Under the pieces are notes generated by a model that saw nothing but the letters and a program-made list of their open reading frames with translations, searched no databases and was not told the origin of the DNA. 64,000 nucleotides of DNA. Source: Legionella massiliensis. GTDB lineage: Bacteria > Pseudomonadota > Gammaproteobacteria > Legionellales > Legionellaceae. Numbering within the stretch: position 1 is the stretch's first letter; every line of letters begins with the position of its first letter. The translations under genes and the position numbers were made by a program. Shown piece after piece: positions 30,774 through 38,961 of the stretch. Location of the stretch: contig NZ_CCVW01000001.1 in NCBI RefSeq assembly GCF_000756815.1, positions 920,001-984,000 on the forward strand, read 5' to 3'.

Positions 30774-30888
30774 GGCCCCAGGCATGGGGCGAAGGTTGCA
30801 TAGTAGTACTTAGATAAAAAAATTATTCTTTATGCTAAGCTGTGAATTCCCGGTGATTTCAATAATAGTTAAATAAGAGAGAAATTTT

Positions 30889-32598
30889 ATGGATTACGAA
30901 CGACTTCATGATGAGAATGGCAAGCCCTATATGGCAGTCCATGTTTCTGATTACAAACTAATTTCTAATCCCATTCTGAATAAGGGAACTGGTTTTACCA
31001 GCCAGGAACGCAAGGCTTTTAGTCTTTATGGTTTAATCCCTCCTGAATTAAGCACAATCAGGGAGCAACGTGAGCGCTCTTACAAGGCATTCAAAAGCAA
31101 GGGTTCTGATCTGGAAAAATATATTTACTTACGTGATCTGCAAGACTCTAATGAGACACTTTACTATAGCCTAATTTGCGAACATATTACTGAAATGATG
31201 CCGATCGTTTATACCCCAGTAGTGGGCGATGCTTGTCTCAGTTTTAGCCATATTTACAGACGTCCTCGTGGTGTCTTCATTGCTTATCCCGATCGTGATC
31301 GTATTGATCAGATCCTGGCAAATCCACGCTTTGATCAGGTCAAGGCAATAGTTGTTTCTGATGGTGAACGTATTCTTGGTTTAGGCGATCAGGGTGCTGG
31401 TGGGATGGGTATTCCTATTGGAAAACTTGCCTTGTATTGCGCTTGTTCAGGTCTTCATCCTTCTACAACCTTGCCAATTTTATTAGATACGGGTACGAAT
31501 AATCAGGAGTTAATTAACGATCCACTATACATCGGTTGGCGGCATGAGCGAGTTCGTGGCCAGGAGTATGATGAGTTCATCGAAACCTTTATCAAGGCCT
31601 TGAAAAAACGTTTTCCGCATATTCTTTTGCAATGGGAAGACTTTGCTTTGCAAAATGCCACACGCCTTTTGGATCGATACCGAGACCAGCTATGTACCTT
31701 TAATGATGATGTACAGGGTACGGCGGCAATTGCTACAGGAACCCTGTTCTCTGCGGTGCAAGTGACAGGTATTAGTTTGTCGGAACAACGCATTGTTATT
31801 CTTGGCGCCGGTTCTGCAGGTTGTGGTATTGCTGAGCTTATCGTGAATGCCATGATGGAAGATGGGCTTTCTGAGCAAGCAGCGAGAGATCGAGTTTTTA
31901 TGGTTGACCGTAATGGCTTGTTGCTTGAAGGAATGAAGGATTTATTACCCTTCCAGCAGAAACTATTAAAATCACGTCAACTTGTTGAAAATTGGCAATG
32001 TGAGAATAAAGAAAATATTAGCCTGAAAGATGTGATTAAGAATTTGCATCCGAATGCTTTATTGGGTGTATCAGGCCAACCTGGTTTATTTACCGAAGAA
32101 ATAGTAAGAGAAATGGCGGCCCATGTTAAACAGCCTATTATCATGCCTCTTTCTAATCCAATTACACATAGTGAGGCTGTACCCAGTGATCTGATGGTTT
32201 GGACAGATAATCGGGCAGTTATAGGTACAGGTAGTCCTTTTGGCAATATCGTCAAAGATGGCAATCTGTTCCGTGTCGATCAAACAAATAATGTTTATAT
32301 CTTCCCAGGAATGGGCTTAGGTCTGGTTGCCTTGCAAGTGAAAAATGTGACTGATAAGATGTTCATGGCTGCAGCGCGAGCGCTCGCCAGTTGTTCGCCA
32401 GCTAGACAAGATCCCAAAGCCAATCTCTTACCTCCACTTACCGAGGTTCGTGAAGTTTCCTATAAAGTAGCCTTTGCGGTGGCCAAAGAAGCAGTTAGAT
32501 CAAATCTGGCAGAACCCTTAAGCGATGAGGAAATCGAGAAGCGTATCAAACAGCATATTTGGCAACCGGAGTATGTTCCTTACAAGCCTGCGAAATAA
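30889..32598 (+). CDS. NAD-dependent malic enzyme
   Basis: The protein has 569 residues, normal for the large SfcA/MaeA class. The malate-binding motif YTPVVGDACL is followed by RRPRGVF. The dinucleotide-binding motif is GAGSAGCG, and FNDDVQGTAA is the conserved metal-site region. It oxidatively decarboxylates malate to pyruvate in the cytoplasm, feeding gluconeogenesis or lipid synthesis from amino-acid carbon. An AGAGAG-type site precedes the ATG. Confidence 0.95.
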   Translation: MDYERLHDENGKPYMAVHVSDYKLISNPILNKGTGFTSQERKAFSLYGLIPPELSTIREQRERSYKAFKSKGSDLEKYIYLRDLQDSNETLYYSLICEHITEMMPIVYTPVVGDACLSFSHIYRRPRGVFIAYPDRDRIDQILANPRFDQVKAIVVSDGERILGLGDQGAGGMGIPIGKLALYCACSGLHPSTTLPILLDTGTNNQELINDPLYIGWRHERVRGQEYDEFIETFIKALKKRFPHILLQWEDFALQNATRLLDRYRDQLCTFNDDVQGTAAIATGTLFSAVQVTGISLSEQRIVILGAGSAGCGIAELIVNAMMEDGLSEQAARDRVFMVDRNGLLLEGMKDLLPFQQKLLKSRQLVENWQCENKENISLKDVIKNLHPNALLGVSGQPGLFTEEIVREMAAHVKQPIIMPLSNPITHSEAVPSDLMVWTDNRAVIGTGSPFGNIVKDGNLFRVDQTNNVYIFPGMGLGLVALQVKNVTDKMFMAAARALASCSPARQDPKANLLPPLTEVREVSYKVAFAVAKEAVRSNLAEPLSDEEIEKRIKQHIWQPEYVPYKPAK

Positions 32599-32635
32599 TC
32601 GTAGGCTTTACGTGCTATTCACTGAAAGTTTGTAT

Positions 32636-32868
32636 GTAATAGGTCACACCCCTACATTGTGCTCCCAAAGACGTACGTCATGTCGAACTTAGAGAGACAT
32701 CTCCTGAGTGTGGCACTGTGCTAATCCCGGAGAGCCCTCACTATGTTCGGGATGACGAGTTGCCCTAAAGGGGCTGGGGCTCTCAGGATGACGGGCTGAA
32801 CAGAGCAATTAGATTCACGCAACAATATCTGTCGAGCCGCGTTGGGGTAACTAGGCTGACCTATTACA
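32636..32868. mobile_element. MITE-like element bounded by GTAATAGGTCA inverted ends
   Basis: A perfect 11-bp inverted pair (GTAATAGGTCA at 32636-32646, its complement at 32858-32868) bounds a gene-free element. The inside (32655-32797) matches the tandem repeat at 22561-22800. It lies between the malic enzyme and icmX 3' ends. Confidence 0.8.
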
Positions 32869-32883
32869 AAACGTTACTAATAA

Positions 32884-32917
32884 AAAAAGGTAGTGAATTA
32901 AATTCACTACCTTTTTT
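32884..32917. terminator. Bidirectional terminator after icmX
   Basis: AAAAAGGTAGTGAATT and its complement form a long stem with A and T runs on the two sides, so it can terminate both leftward icmWX transcription and rightward readthrough. Confidence 0.85.
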
Positions 32918-32936
32918 ATTATTGAGTCTTAGACTC

Positions 32937-34406
32937 TTATGAACCGGTATTACTGGTTGTAACAGGTGTAGTATTCGGCGCATTAAGTATCGGAGATGGT
33001 TGGGCTGCTTTGGCGTTTTGCAAGAGCAGTAATGTATTGGTCAAAAGTATACGCTCCTCTTGCTGACGATTCAGATAGAGCTGATAGTTAATTTCAGCAA
33101 GCAATACGGCCATTTCTTTTTGTACAGTAGCTGGAGATGCTCCGTTTATTTGTTTAATCCATAGGGTAGCAGAATCACTGCCACTAGCATTTGGATTTGC
33201 TGGATTAAAGAGACGCCAGGTTGCCATATTAAACTCATTAAGCGCTTCGCTTGATGGCGAGTTATTAGTACCAGCTGAATTGGGATTAGTTGGGATAGCT
33301 ATCCTTTTTGACATGATGTAATAGAGGTTACTCAAGCCTACCGACATTTGTGCAGCATAAGTTCTGACACTTGTGAGGTATCCAACTAGGGTTGCTTTAG
33401 CTTGTTGTTGAGTTGGGCTGAAAGCGCCATTAGCAGTAGTAACTAGGCTATCGTATGATGAAGCGCTTGGTAAAGGCATTGGTGATACCAAACCTGAAAC
33501 GTAACGGATAAAGTTGTTTGCTAGTTGGTTACCGTTTTGAGCAATCAATCCTGGGTTATCCGTTTGACCAGTTTGCTGTGTTTGAATATCTGTGTTGGAG
33601 TAGAGTAGAGGACCAATCAAGCTGTTAACATTTAATTGACCGATAAGCGTTGTATTATTCTGACTCAACAAATAGTCATTTGTACCAGGAAGAGGTGTAG
33701 ATGTTATTGCAGCACTTCCTATTGCATTTTGTGGTGCGCCCAAAACGTTTGCCATAACCTGATATTCAGTTAGCTGTGGAACGTTTCCTTGGCAGGTTGC
33801 TAACCCATTTGAATCGACAGTATTTTGACAATAGGTGTAATCTGGAGTTGAGAGGATATTTAAAATGCCTTGGCTAATTGGGTCTCCTTGATAAGGCTGT
33901 TGATCAATCAAGTTAGATACTGAAATGCTAGAGGCATTATTCGGGGTATAATAACTATAGCTGCCATTAGAGCCCGTCGGATTGAAGCTAAAACCTGAAT
34001 ATTGGTTTATTGTATTGACTGAACCGTTAATATTTGGAGCGGTACTTGACAGGATATTGACAAGCGGGGTGGGATTACCTCGGCTATTAATCGAGACTGA
34101 TGGCATTGTGAAATTAGCTGCTAAAAATGCGGTTACCGCGTTGAAGGTTGTATTTAGCAGGGTCTCTGGCATGCTTGCCGAATAAGAATCGGTAGCCCCA
34201 AGGAGGCCTTGATAAGGAATCGGTGGGACTGGCTGGGGTTGTCCTTGGGCAGGAATAGGATTAGTTGCTATGTTAATTCCAAGGTAGTAACCTAAATTTT
34301 GTAGGTATTGTTGTAGATAACTCAGATCCGGTCCGCTGGCAAAGCTGTTTGATGCTGCAGTGAGTAATAGACCTGGTAAAACTAGTCGAACAGATAATTT
34401 CATCAT
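32937..34406 (-). CDS. icmX: Dot/Icm type IVB secretion protein IcmX
   Basis: The protein has 489 residues. A signal peptide (about 1-24) is followed by a Ser/Asn/Gln/Thr-rich periplasmic chain. In L. pneumophila IcmX is a periplasmic protein of similar length required for Dot/Icm function. Identification rests on position (4-nt overlap after icmW, divergent from icmV-dotA), size, export signal and composition, which together match L. pneumophila region I. The C-terminal part has an NTLLLL helix and a Thr/Ser-rich end. Confidence 0.93.
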   Translation of the reverse strand: MMKLSVRLVLPGLLLTAASNSFASGPDLSYLQQYLQNLGYYLGINIATNPIPAQGQPQPVPPIPYQGLLGATDSYSASMPETLLNTTFNAVTAFLAANFTMPSVSINSRGNPTPLVNILSSTAPNINGSVNTINQYSGFSFNPTGSNGSYSYYTPNNASSISVSNLIDQQPYQGDPISQGILNILSTPDYTYCQNTVDSNGLATCQGNVPQLTEYQVMANVLGAPQNAIGSAAITSTPLPGTNDYLLSQNNTTLIGQLNVNSLIGPLLYSNTDIQTQQTGQTDNPGLIAQNGNQLANNFIRYVSGLVSPMPLPSASSYDSLVTTANGAFSPTQQQAKATLVGYLTSVRTYAAQMSVGLSNLYYIMSKRIAIPTNPNSAGTNNSPSSEALNEFNMATWRLFNPANPNASGSDSATLWIKQINGASPATVQKEMAVLLAEINYQLYLNRQQEERILLTNTLLLLQNAKAAQPSPILNAPNTTPVTTSNTGS

Positions 34407-34858
34407 TCTTCCCCTTCAAGAGCGCGAGCTACAAGTTTTAAGCGATATTCAGAAAAAACGCGAGCCAGCAAGCGTAGTCGTTCAAACACAATATTTCGTT
34501 TGAGAAAAAAGCCAGCAGGATCATGGCTGCCTGTACTGGTTTCTTCTGCATGGATTAATATCCGCGAGGCACTGCCAGGATGGACTGTATCTATAGCTTG
34601 CAACAAGCGTAGACCTCTACCCGATTTTATATTACCAACCAAGCGAATAAATACATCTTCCTGAGCTAAGGTTCCCATGTCAATCTTTTCAATGTCATCT
34701 AACTCCTTACCAAGTTGATTAATTGCATTTTCCAGATCCGGGTTCCCATCAAGGGTCCAATCCTCAACGCTTTCCATAAAAGTAATTACACGATAAATCA
34801 TGGGATCGATATATTCGTGCCAATACTGGGCAGATGCTTCATGACTAAGATCAGGCAT
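34403..34858 (-). CDS. icmW: Dot/Icm secretion chaperone component IcmW
   Basis: The protein has 151 residues, exactly the L. pneumophila IcmW length. It is a small acidic cytoplasmic protein that with IcmS forms the adaptor delivering effectors to the DotL coupling complex. The acidic helical N-terminal half and basic C-terminal helices fit. The stop overlaps icmX by 4 nt. The upstream 110 nt are shared with the divergent icmV1 gene. Confidence 0.95.
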   Translation of the reverse strand: MPDLSHEASAQYWHEYIDPMIYRVITFMESVEDWTLDGNPDLENAINQLGKELDDIEKIDMGTLAQEDVFIRLVGNIKSGRGLRLLQAIDTVHPGSASRILIHAEETSTGSHDPAGFFLKRNIVFERLRLLARVFSEYRLKLVARALEGEE

Positions 34859-34971
34859 TTTCTTACTCGTTTACTCTTTTTTTACGGTGAAATTAATTGA
34901 TAGGATGCTCTTGTTATAACTACTATAGTATAGTAAGAAGAGTAAAAGTCTATTTATAAAAAGTAAATTTT
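34859..34971. promoter_or_regulatory. Divergent icmW / icmV1 control region with GTAAA repeats
   Basis: On the minus strand, GTAAA-N6-GTAAA lies at 34870-34885, just upstream of icmW, with a further GTAAG beside it. On the plus strand, GTAAG-N4-GTAAA lies at 34933-34946, upstream of icmV1. The E. coli CpxR box is GTAAA-N5-GTAAA, and CpxR is known to control icmV-dotA and icmW-icmX in L. pneumophila. A possible icmV promoter has -35 TTGATA at 34897 and -10 TACTAT at 34921 (18-nt spacer). The sites are inferred by eye. Confidence 0.5.
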
Positions 34972-35424
34972 ATGAAAAAGAATCCTGGTTCTAGAACATT
35001 AAGCGTTTTTGGGCGTATATTTAATGTACGGGCATGGTTAGATTTTGACCGCATGAAATCCTATTCGACCTATTTGGGTGAGGGTTTCAAAAAGATGTTT
35101 GTGCCGCAACATAAGGAAGCCGAGGAAACTTTTGAGGAAGCGATGGTTCGAATGAACCTGAGCGAGAAGGATCTTCAGAAGAGGCGAAAGTCGTTACATC
35201 GATTAAGCCTTTTTATGTGTGGGGCCGCATTACTTATTTTTGCCTATGGCATTTATCATCTGTTTCAGAGTGATTACAAGGCAACAATAATTAGTTTGGC
35301 AGTTATGCTAATTGCGTTAGCGTTAGCTTTTCGTTATCACTTTTGGTATTTTCAAATTACAGAACGTAAATTGGGATGCTCGCTCCTAGAGTGGTATAAG
35401 AAGGGCTTAATGGGTGGTAAATGA
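34972..35424 (+). CDS. icmV: Dot/Icm secretion protein IcmV, copy 1
   Basis: The protein has 150 residues; L. pneumophila IcmV has 151. It has a basic N-terminus and two hydrophobic segments (about 82-120) near the C-terminus, so it is an inner-membrane component. Its stop overlaps dotA copy 1 by 4 nt (ATGA). A second copy at 38509 differs at 8 of 150 residues by my count, and the first 70 or so are identical. IcmV is essential for intracellular growth in L. pneumophila and always precedes dotA there. Confidence 0.94.
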   Translation: MKKNPGSRTLSVFGRIFNVRAWLDFDRMKSYSTYLGEGFKKMFVPQHKEAEETFEEAMVRMNLSEKDLQKRRKSLHRLSLFMCGAALLIFAYGIYHLFQSDYKATIISLAVMLIALALAFRYHFWYFQITERKLGCSLLEWYKKGLMGGK

Positions 35425-38381
35425 TGAAAAGAATGGCACTGAGTATACTGTCCTTATTCCTCCCCGTGTGGGCCTTTGCATCTTCTTCCTCAGGTGGTGC
35501 GCCTTTAAGCTTAGCCCCTCCGGCAAGTGATGTTTCCGTTATCTTTTTGGGCAATATCTTTGGTATTGTTGATGGAGTGCTCCATGGAAGTGGCAGCCAA
35601 ATCATGGGCAACATGTTTGGTGTGTTTAACTCAGCAGTATTAGCCTTGGGTGGTATTATCATCATGTATACCTTGCTGGTATCGACGATGAATACAGCCC
35701 AGGAAGGCCAGATGCTTGGTCAGAAATGGTCATCCATTTGGGTTCCCCTGCGTGCGACACTGGGTCTTTCCTTATTAATCCCTAAGACCTCTGGTTATTG
35801 CCTGATGCAGATCTTTGTGATGTGGGTAATAGTCCAAGGTGTTGGGGCTGCTGATAAAGTGTGGTCTGCTGCTTTAAGCTATTTAAACCGCGGTGGTGTA
35901 ATTATTGCGGCGCAAATGACTCCCTCAACATCATTAGCTAGTGGTAATGGGGCTGTTGCAACTGGTGCTGCAGTCATATTACAAGGCCAGGTATGTATGT
36001 ATGGCCTGCAAACCGTATTGCAATCTGCGTTACAGACTTATTTAACTGCTGCCCAAGGATCAAGCCCATCAGGTCCATGTGCTCCATCAACCTCAGGTAT
36101 AGTGGGACCGATGAGCCAGTTTTGTGCGGCGGGGCAGGTACCTGATTTTCTAGCTACAGTAAATCCGGTGACTGTACAGAATGCCAACCCTAATAGTACT
36201 GCAACTTATTCGGTACCAATGCCAAATTTTCCTGTTGGTTCTGCTTTTGCTTCGCTCAATGGTATCTGCGGTACTATCAAGTGGAATCCTTTCTCTCAGT
36301 CACAACTTAATTCAGTGACATCTAAAATTTCGAACGTTTCATCGTCTGAAATTCAGACAGCTCAATTATCCAGGGCTATAGCAATTCAGCAAATGTTTAC
36401 GGATCTATCAACAGTCGCTCAGCTGATGGTTAATAATAATCCCGGGATTGTTCCATCTAACAATAACAATGGTCAAACTACTCCTTATTCTTCTGTTGCT
36501 GTTCAACAATTCGGTGTGCCTTATATGGGTGCTACTGGCGGACCATGTACAGGACCAGGCCCGAAATGTACCGCTTGGGGTCAGGATACAACTAATGCTG
36601 CAGCATCGAACTCAGCGCCTTTATTTACCGGTACAGAGTTTCAAGGTGCTATATCTGATTATAATGGCATTATGTTGCCGACACTCAATTTGGTACAGCA
36701 AGCCCAGTCAAATACTAATGCAAATAATCAACGTGCTTTTATTCAGCAAGCCGACGCACAAGGTTGGATGCTAGCAGGTAGCTATTTCTTCAACCTTTCT
36801 ATGCTTAATGCTTCTGCAATAAATAATTCAAATCTGACAGATACTAATACAGGTCTTGATAGTAGTTCGATCGATGTGAGCTCACTGCTTACTCCATTAA
36901 GTTCTCCTGGATGTAATGGTACCTTTCCTAGTTTATGTACTTGGTTAAGTAAATATCCAAGTGGGCTAAGCGCAATGCAGTCTTTAACGATGTTGATCGA
37001 TAACTATAATCCGGCTGCTGCTACTCCTGCCATAATCCTTTCTGTAATTCCTTCTGCATCTTCAACCCCAGTGCTTGGGAATGGGTCTGCAACGACAGTT
37101 GGTTTTATTAATAATTCTGTCCTTATAACTTTACCAGGCCAACCAGGGATGACTCCACCTGCCTTTGCGATGAAGTTTAATTTCAATGTGAATATCGGTC
37201 AGTTCAAGCTGCAAACCCAAACCTTCCCTTGCGGTGGTTTCATGTGTTTAGGCAGTCTCTTAGGTAATCTTTTCTATAACGTCATTATTGTGAACCTGTT
37301 TAACCTGTTCCTAAGTATTTTGGGTCCGGTTATCAATGTGATTATCCAGAGCTTCCTTGCTGCGCCCTTGGTCGCAATTGCGCAGATTTTCCAACAGTCT
37401 GTAGCGATTATTCAACAGCCATCAGTAAACCCAATCATTGCCTTGGCCAATATGGGGGTAAACTATATCAATTTGGCTAATGAATTATGGATTCTGTTGA
37501 TTGGTTTATCTGGTAACCCATTAACCGTCATTGTTCTCCCATTGATAGGGTTAATCATGCCACTTTTAATGGCTTGGTTAGGTGTAATGGTTGCAATTGG
37601 TTTTGTTACGGCCTATTACATTCCATTCTTACCTTATATGATTTTCACCTTTGGCTCGATTGCCTGGATCATGGCTGTGATCGAGGCGATGGTTGCGGCC
37701 CCTATAGTTGCTTTGGGAGTAACGCATCCTGAGGGACATGATGCCTTTGGTAAGGGTGAACAGGCTATTATGATCTTAATGAATGTATTCCTGCGTCCCT
37801 CTATGATGGTGATAGGTTTTATAGCTGCAATTTCCTTATCCTATGTTTCGGTTTGGGTTATTAACGCGGGTTTTGCCAATGCGTCGGCTTTTATTCAGGG
37901 AACCGCTACAGGTACTCAGTGGAACTATTCGATGACGCAGTCGCAGAATGTATATAAGGATACTGCACAGAACCCAACCTCAAGCCAGATTGCAGCAGCA
38001 CAGGCAAATAACTTTAGTTCAATGAATACTGGTTATAGTGGATGGGCTGGTATTTATGGATTCTTCTTCTCAGTTATTGTTTACACGACCATGTATGTCA
38101 CGGTAGTTCAGAAGTCCTATACACTCATTACCTACCTCCCCGATAAGGTATTACGGTGGGTTGGTGGGCAGGCTGAGTCGATTGGAGAACAGTCTACCCA
38201 GTGGGCAGAGGAGTCTAAGAAACAGGTTGAAACTGCTGGTAAAGCAACCTTTGATAAGTCGCAAGCGATGGATAATCAGATGGCTGGTAAGGTTGAAGAG
38301 AAGCTTGCTGGGCTTAAAGAGAAACTTAGCGGAGGCAAGGGCTCGGATGTTGGTGGGGGTGAGTCGACACCGGGAGAATAG
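35421..38381 (+). CDS. dotA: Dot/Icm secretion protein DotA, copy 1
   Basis: This 986-residue inner-membrane protein (L. pneumophila DotA has 1048) has a signal peptide (about 1-22). A membrane segment lies near residues 75-100, then a large Ser/Asn/Thr-rich periplasmic region (about 150-600). A cluster of membrane helices follows (about 610-830) with the conserved segment GVTHPEGHDAFGKG, then one more helix and a charged tail. DotA belongs to the DotA/TraY family needed for the secretion channel. Translation is coupled to icmV copy 1. Confidence 0.95.
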   Translation: MMKRMALSILSLFLPVWAFASSSSGGAPLSLAPPASDVSVIFLGNIFGIVDGVLHGSGSQIMGNMFGVFNSAVLALGGIIIMYTLLVSTMNTAQEGQMLGQKWSSIWVPLRATLGLSLLIPKTSGYCLMQIFVMWVIVQGVGAADKVWSAALSYLNRGGVIIAAQMTPSTSLASGNGAVATGAAVILQGQVCMYGLQTVLQSALQTYLTAAQGSSPSGPCAPSTSGIVGPMSQFCAAGQVPDFLATVNPVTVQNANPNSTATYSVPMPNFPVGSAFASLNGICGTIKWNPFSQSQLNSVTSKISNVSSSEIQTAQLSRAIAIQQMFTDLSTVAQLMVNNNPGIVPSNNNNGQTTPYSSVAVQQFGVPYMGATGGPCTGPGPKCTAWGQDTTNAAASNSAPLFTGTEFQGAISDYNGIMLPTLNLVQQAQSNTNANNQRAFIQQADAQGWMLAGSYFFNLSMLNASAINNSNLTDTNTGLDSSSIDVSSLLTPLSSPGCNGTFPSLCTWLSKYPSGLSAMQSLTMLIDNYNPAAATPAIILSVIPSASSTPVLGNGSATTVGFINNSVLITLPGQPGMTPPAFAMKFNFNVNIGQFKLQTQTFPCGGFMCLGSLLGNLFYNVIIVNLFNLFLSILGPVINVIIQSFLAAPLVAIAQIFQQSVAIIQQPSVNPIIALANMGVNYINLANELWILLIGLSGNPLTVIVLPLIGLIMPLLMAWLGVMVAIGFVTAYYIPFLPYMIFTFGSIAWIMAVIEAMVAAPIVALGVTHPEGHDAFGKGEQAIMILMNVFLRPSMMVIGFIAAISLSYVSVWVINAGFANASAFIQGTATGTQWNYSMTQSQNVYKDTAQNPTSSQIAAAQANNFSSMNTGYSGWAGIYGFFFSVIVYTTMYVTVVQKSYTLITYLPDKVLRWVGGQAESIGEQSTQWAEESKKQVETAGKATFDKSQAMDNQMAGKVEEKLAGLKEKLSGGKGSDVGGGESTPGE

Positions 38382-38508
38382 CGTTAATCTTGTCTATTCT
38401 TCCTGCGCTCTGTAGCTGGGAAGAATAGAGGGGCTGAGCACCGCGGTAGCCGAAGGAACTGATAGTTATATTATCAGAGATGAATTCCACTTATAAAAAG
38501 TAAATTTT
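38382..38508 (+). other. Gap between dotA1 and icmV2 with a 10-bp hairpin
   Basis: CTATTCTTCC and GGAAGAATAG (38394-38428) form a perfect stem with a 15-nt loop and no T run. This could attenuate or stabilise RNA between the two gene pairs. The last 20 nt before icmV2 (TTATAAAAAGTAAATTT) are copied from upstream of icmV1, but the GTAAG-N4-GTAAA site and likely promoter of copy 1 are not, so the second pair may depend on readthrough. Confidence 0.6.
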
Positions 38509-38961
38509 ATGAAAAAGAATCCTGGTTCTAGAACATTAAGCGTTTTTGGGCGTATATTTAATGTACGGGCATGGTTAGATTTTGACCGCATGAAATCCTA
38601 TTCGACCTATTTGGGCGAGGGTTTCAAAAAGATGTTTGTGCCGCAACATAAGGAAGCCGAGGAAACTTTTGAGGAAGCGATGGTTCGAATGAACCTGAGC
38701 GAGAAGGATCTTCAGAAGAGGCGAAGGTCGTTATATCGATTAAGCCTTTTTATGTGTGGGGCCGCATTACTTATTTTTGCCTATGGCACTTATCATCTAC
38801 TTCAGGGTGGCTACAAGGCAGCAATAATTAGTTTGGCAGTTATGCTAATTGCGTTAGCGTTAGCTTTTCGTTATCACTTTTGGTATTTCCAAATTACAGA
38901 ACGGAAGCTGGGATGTTCATTCCTAGAGTGGTATAAGAAGGGCTTAATGGGTGGTAAATGA
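38509..38961 (+). CDS. icmV: Dot/Icm secretion protein IcmV, copy 2
   Basis: The protein has 150 residues and the same architecture as copy 1. All eight amino-acid differences fall after about residue 75, in and around the hydrophobic half. The first 200 nt of coding sequence show one nucleotide change, a far lower level than in the linked dotA copies. It overlaps dotA copy 2 by 4 nt, as in copy 1. No sign of decay is visible, so it is probably expressed. Confidence 0.94.
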   Translation: MKKNPGSRTLSVFGRIFNVRAWLDFDRMKSYSTYLGEGFKKMFVPQHKEAEETFEEAMVRMNLSEKDLQKRRRSLYRLSLFMCGAALLIFAYGTYHLLQGGYKAAIISLAVMLIALALAFRYHFWYFQITERKLGCSFLEWYKKGLMGGK

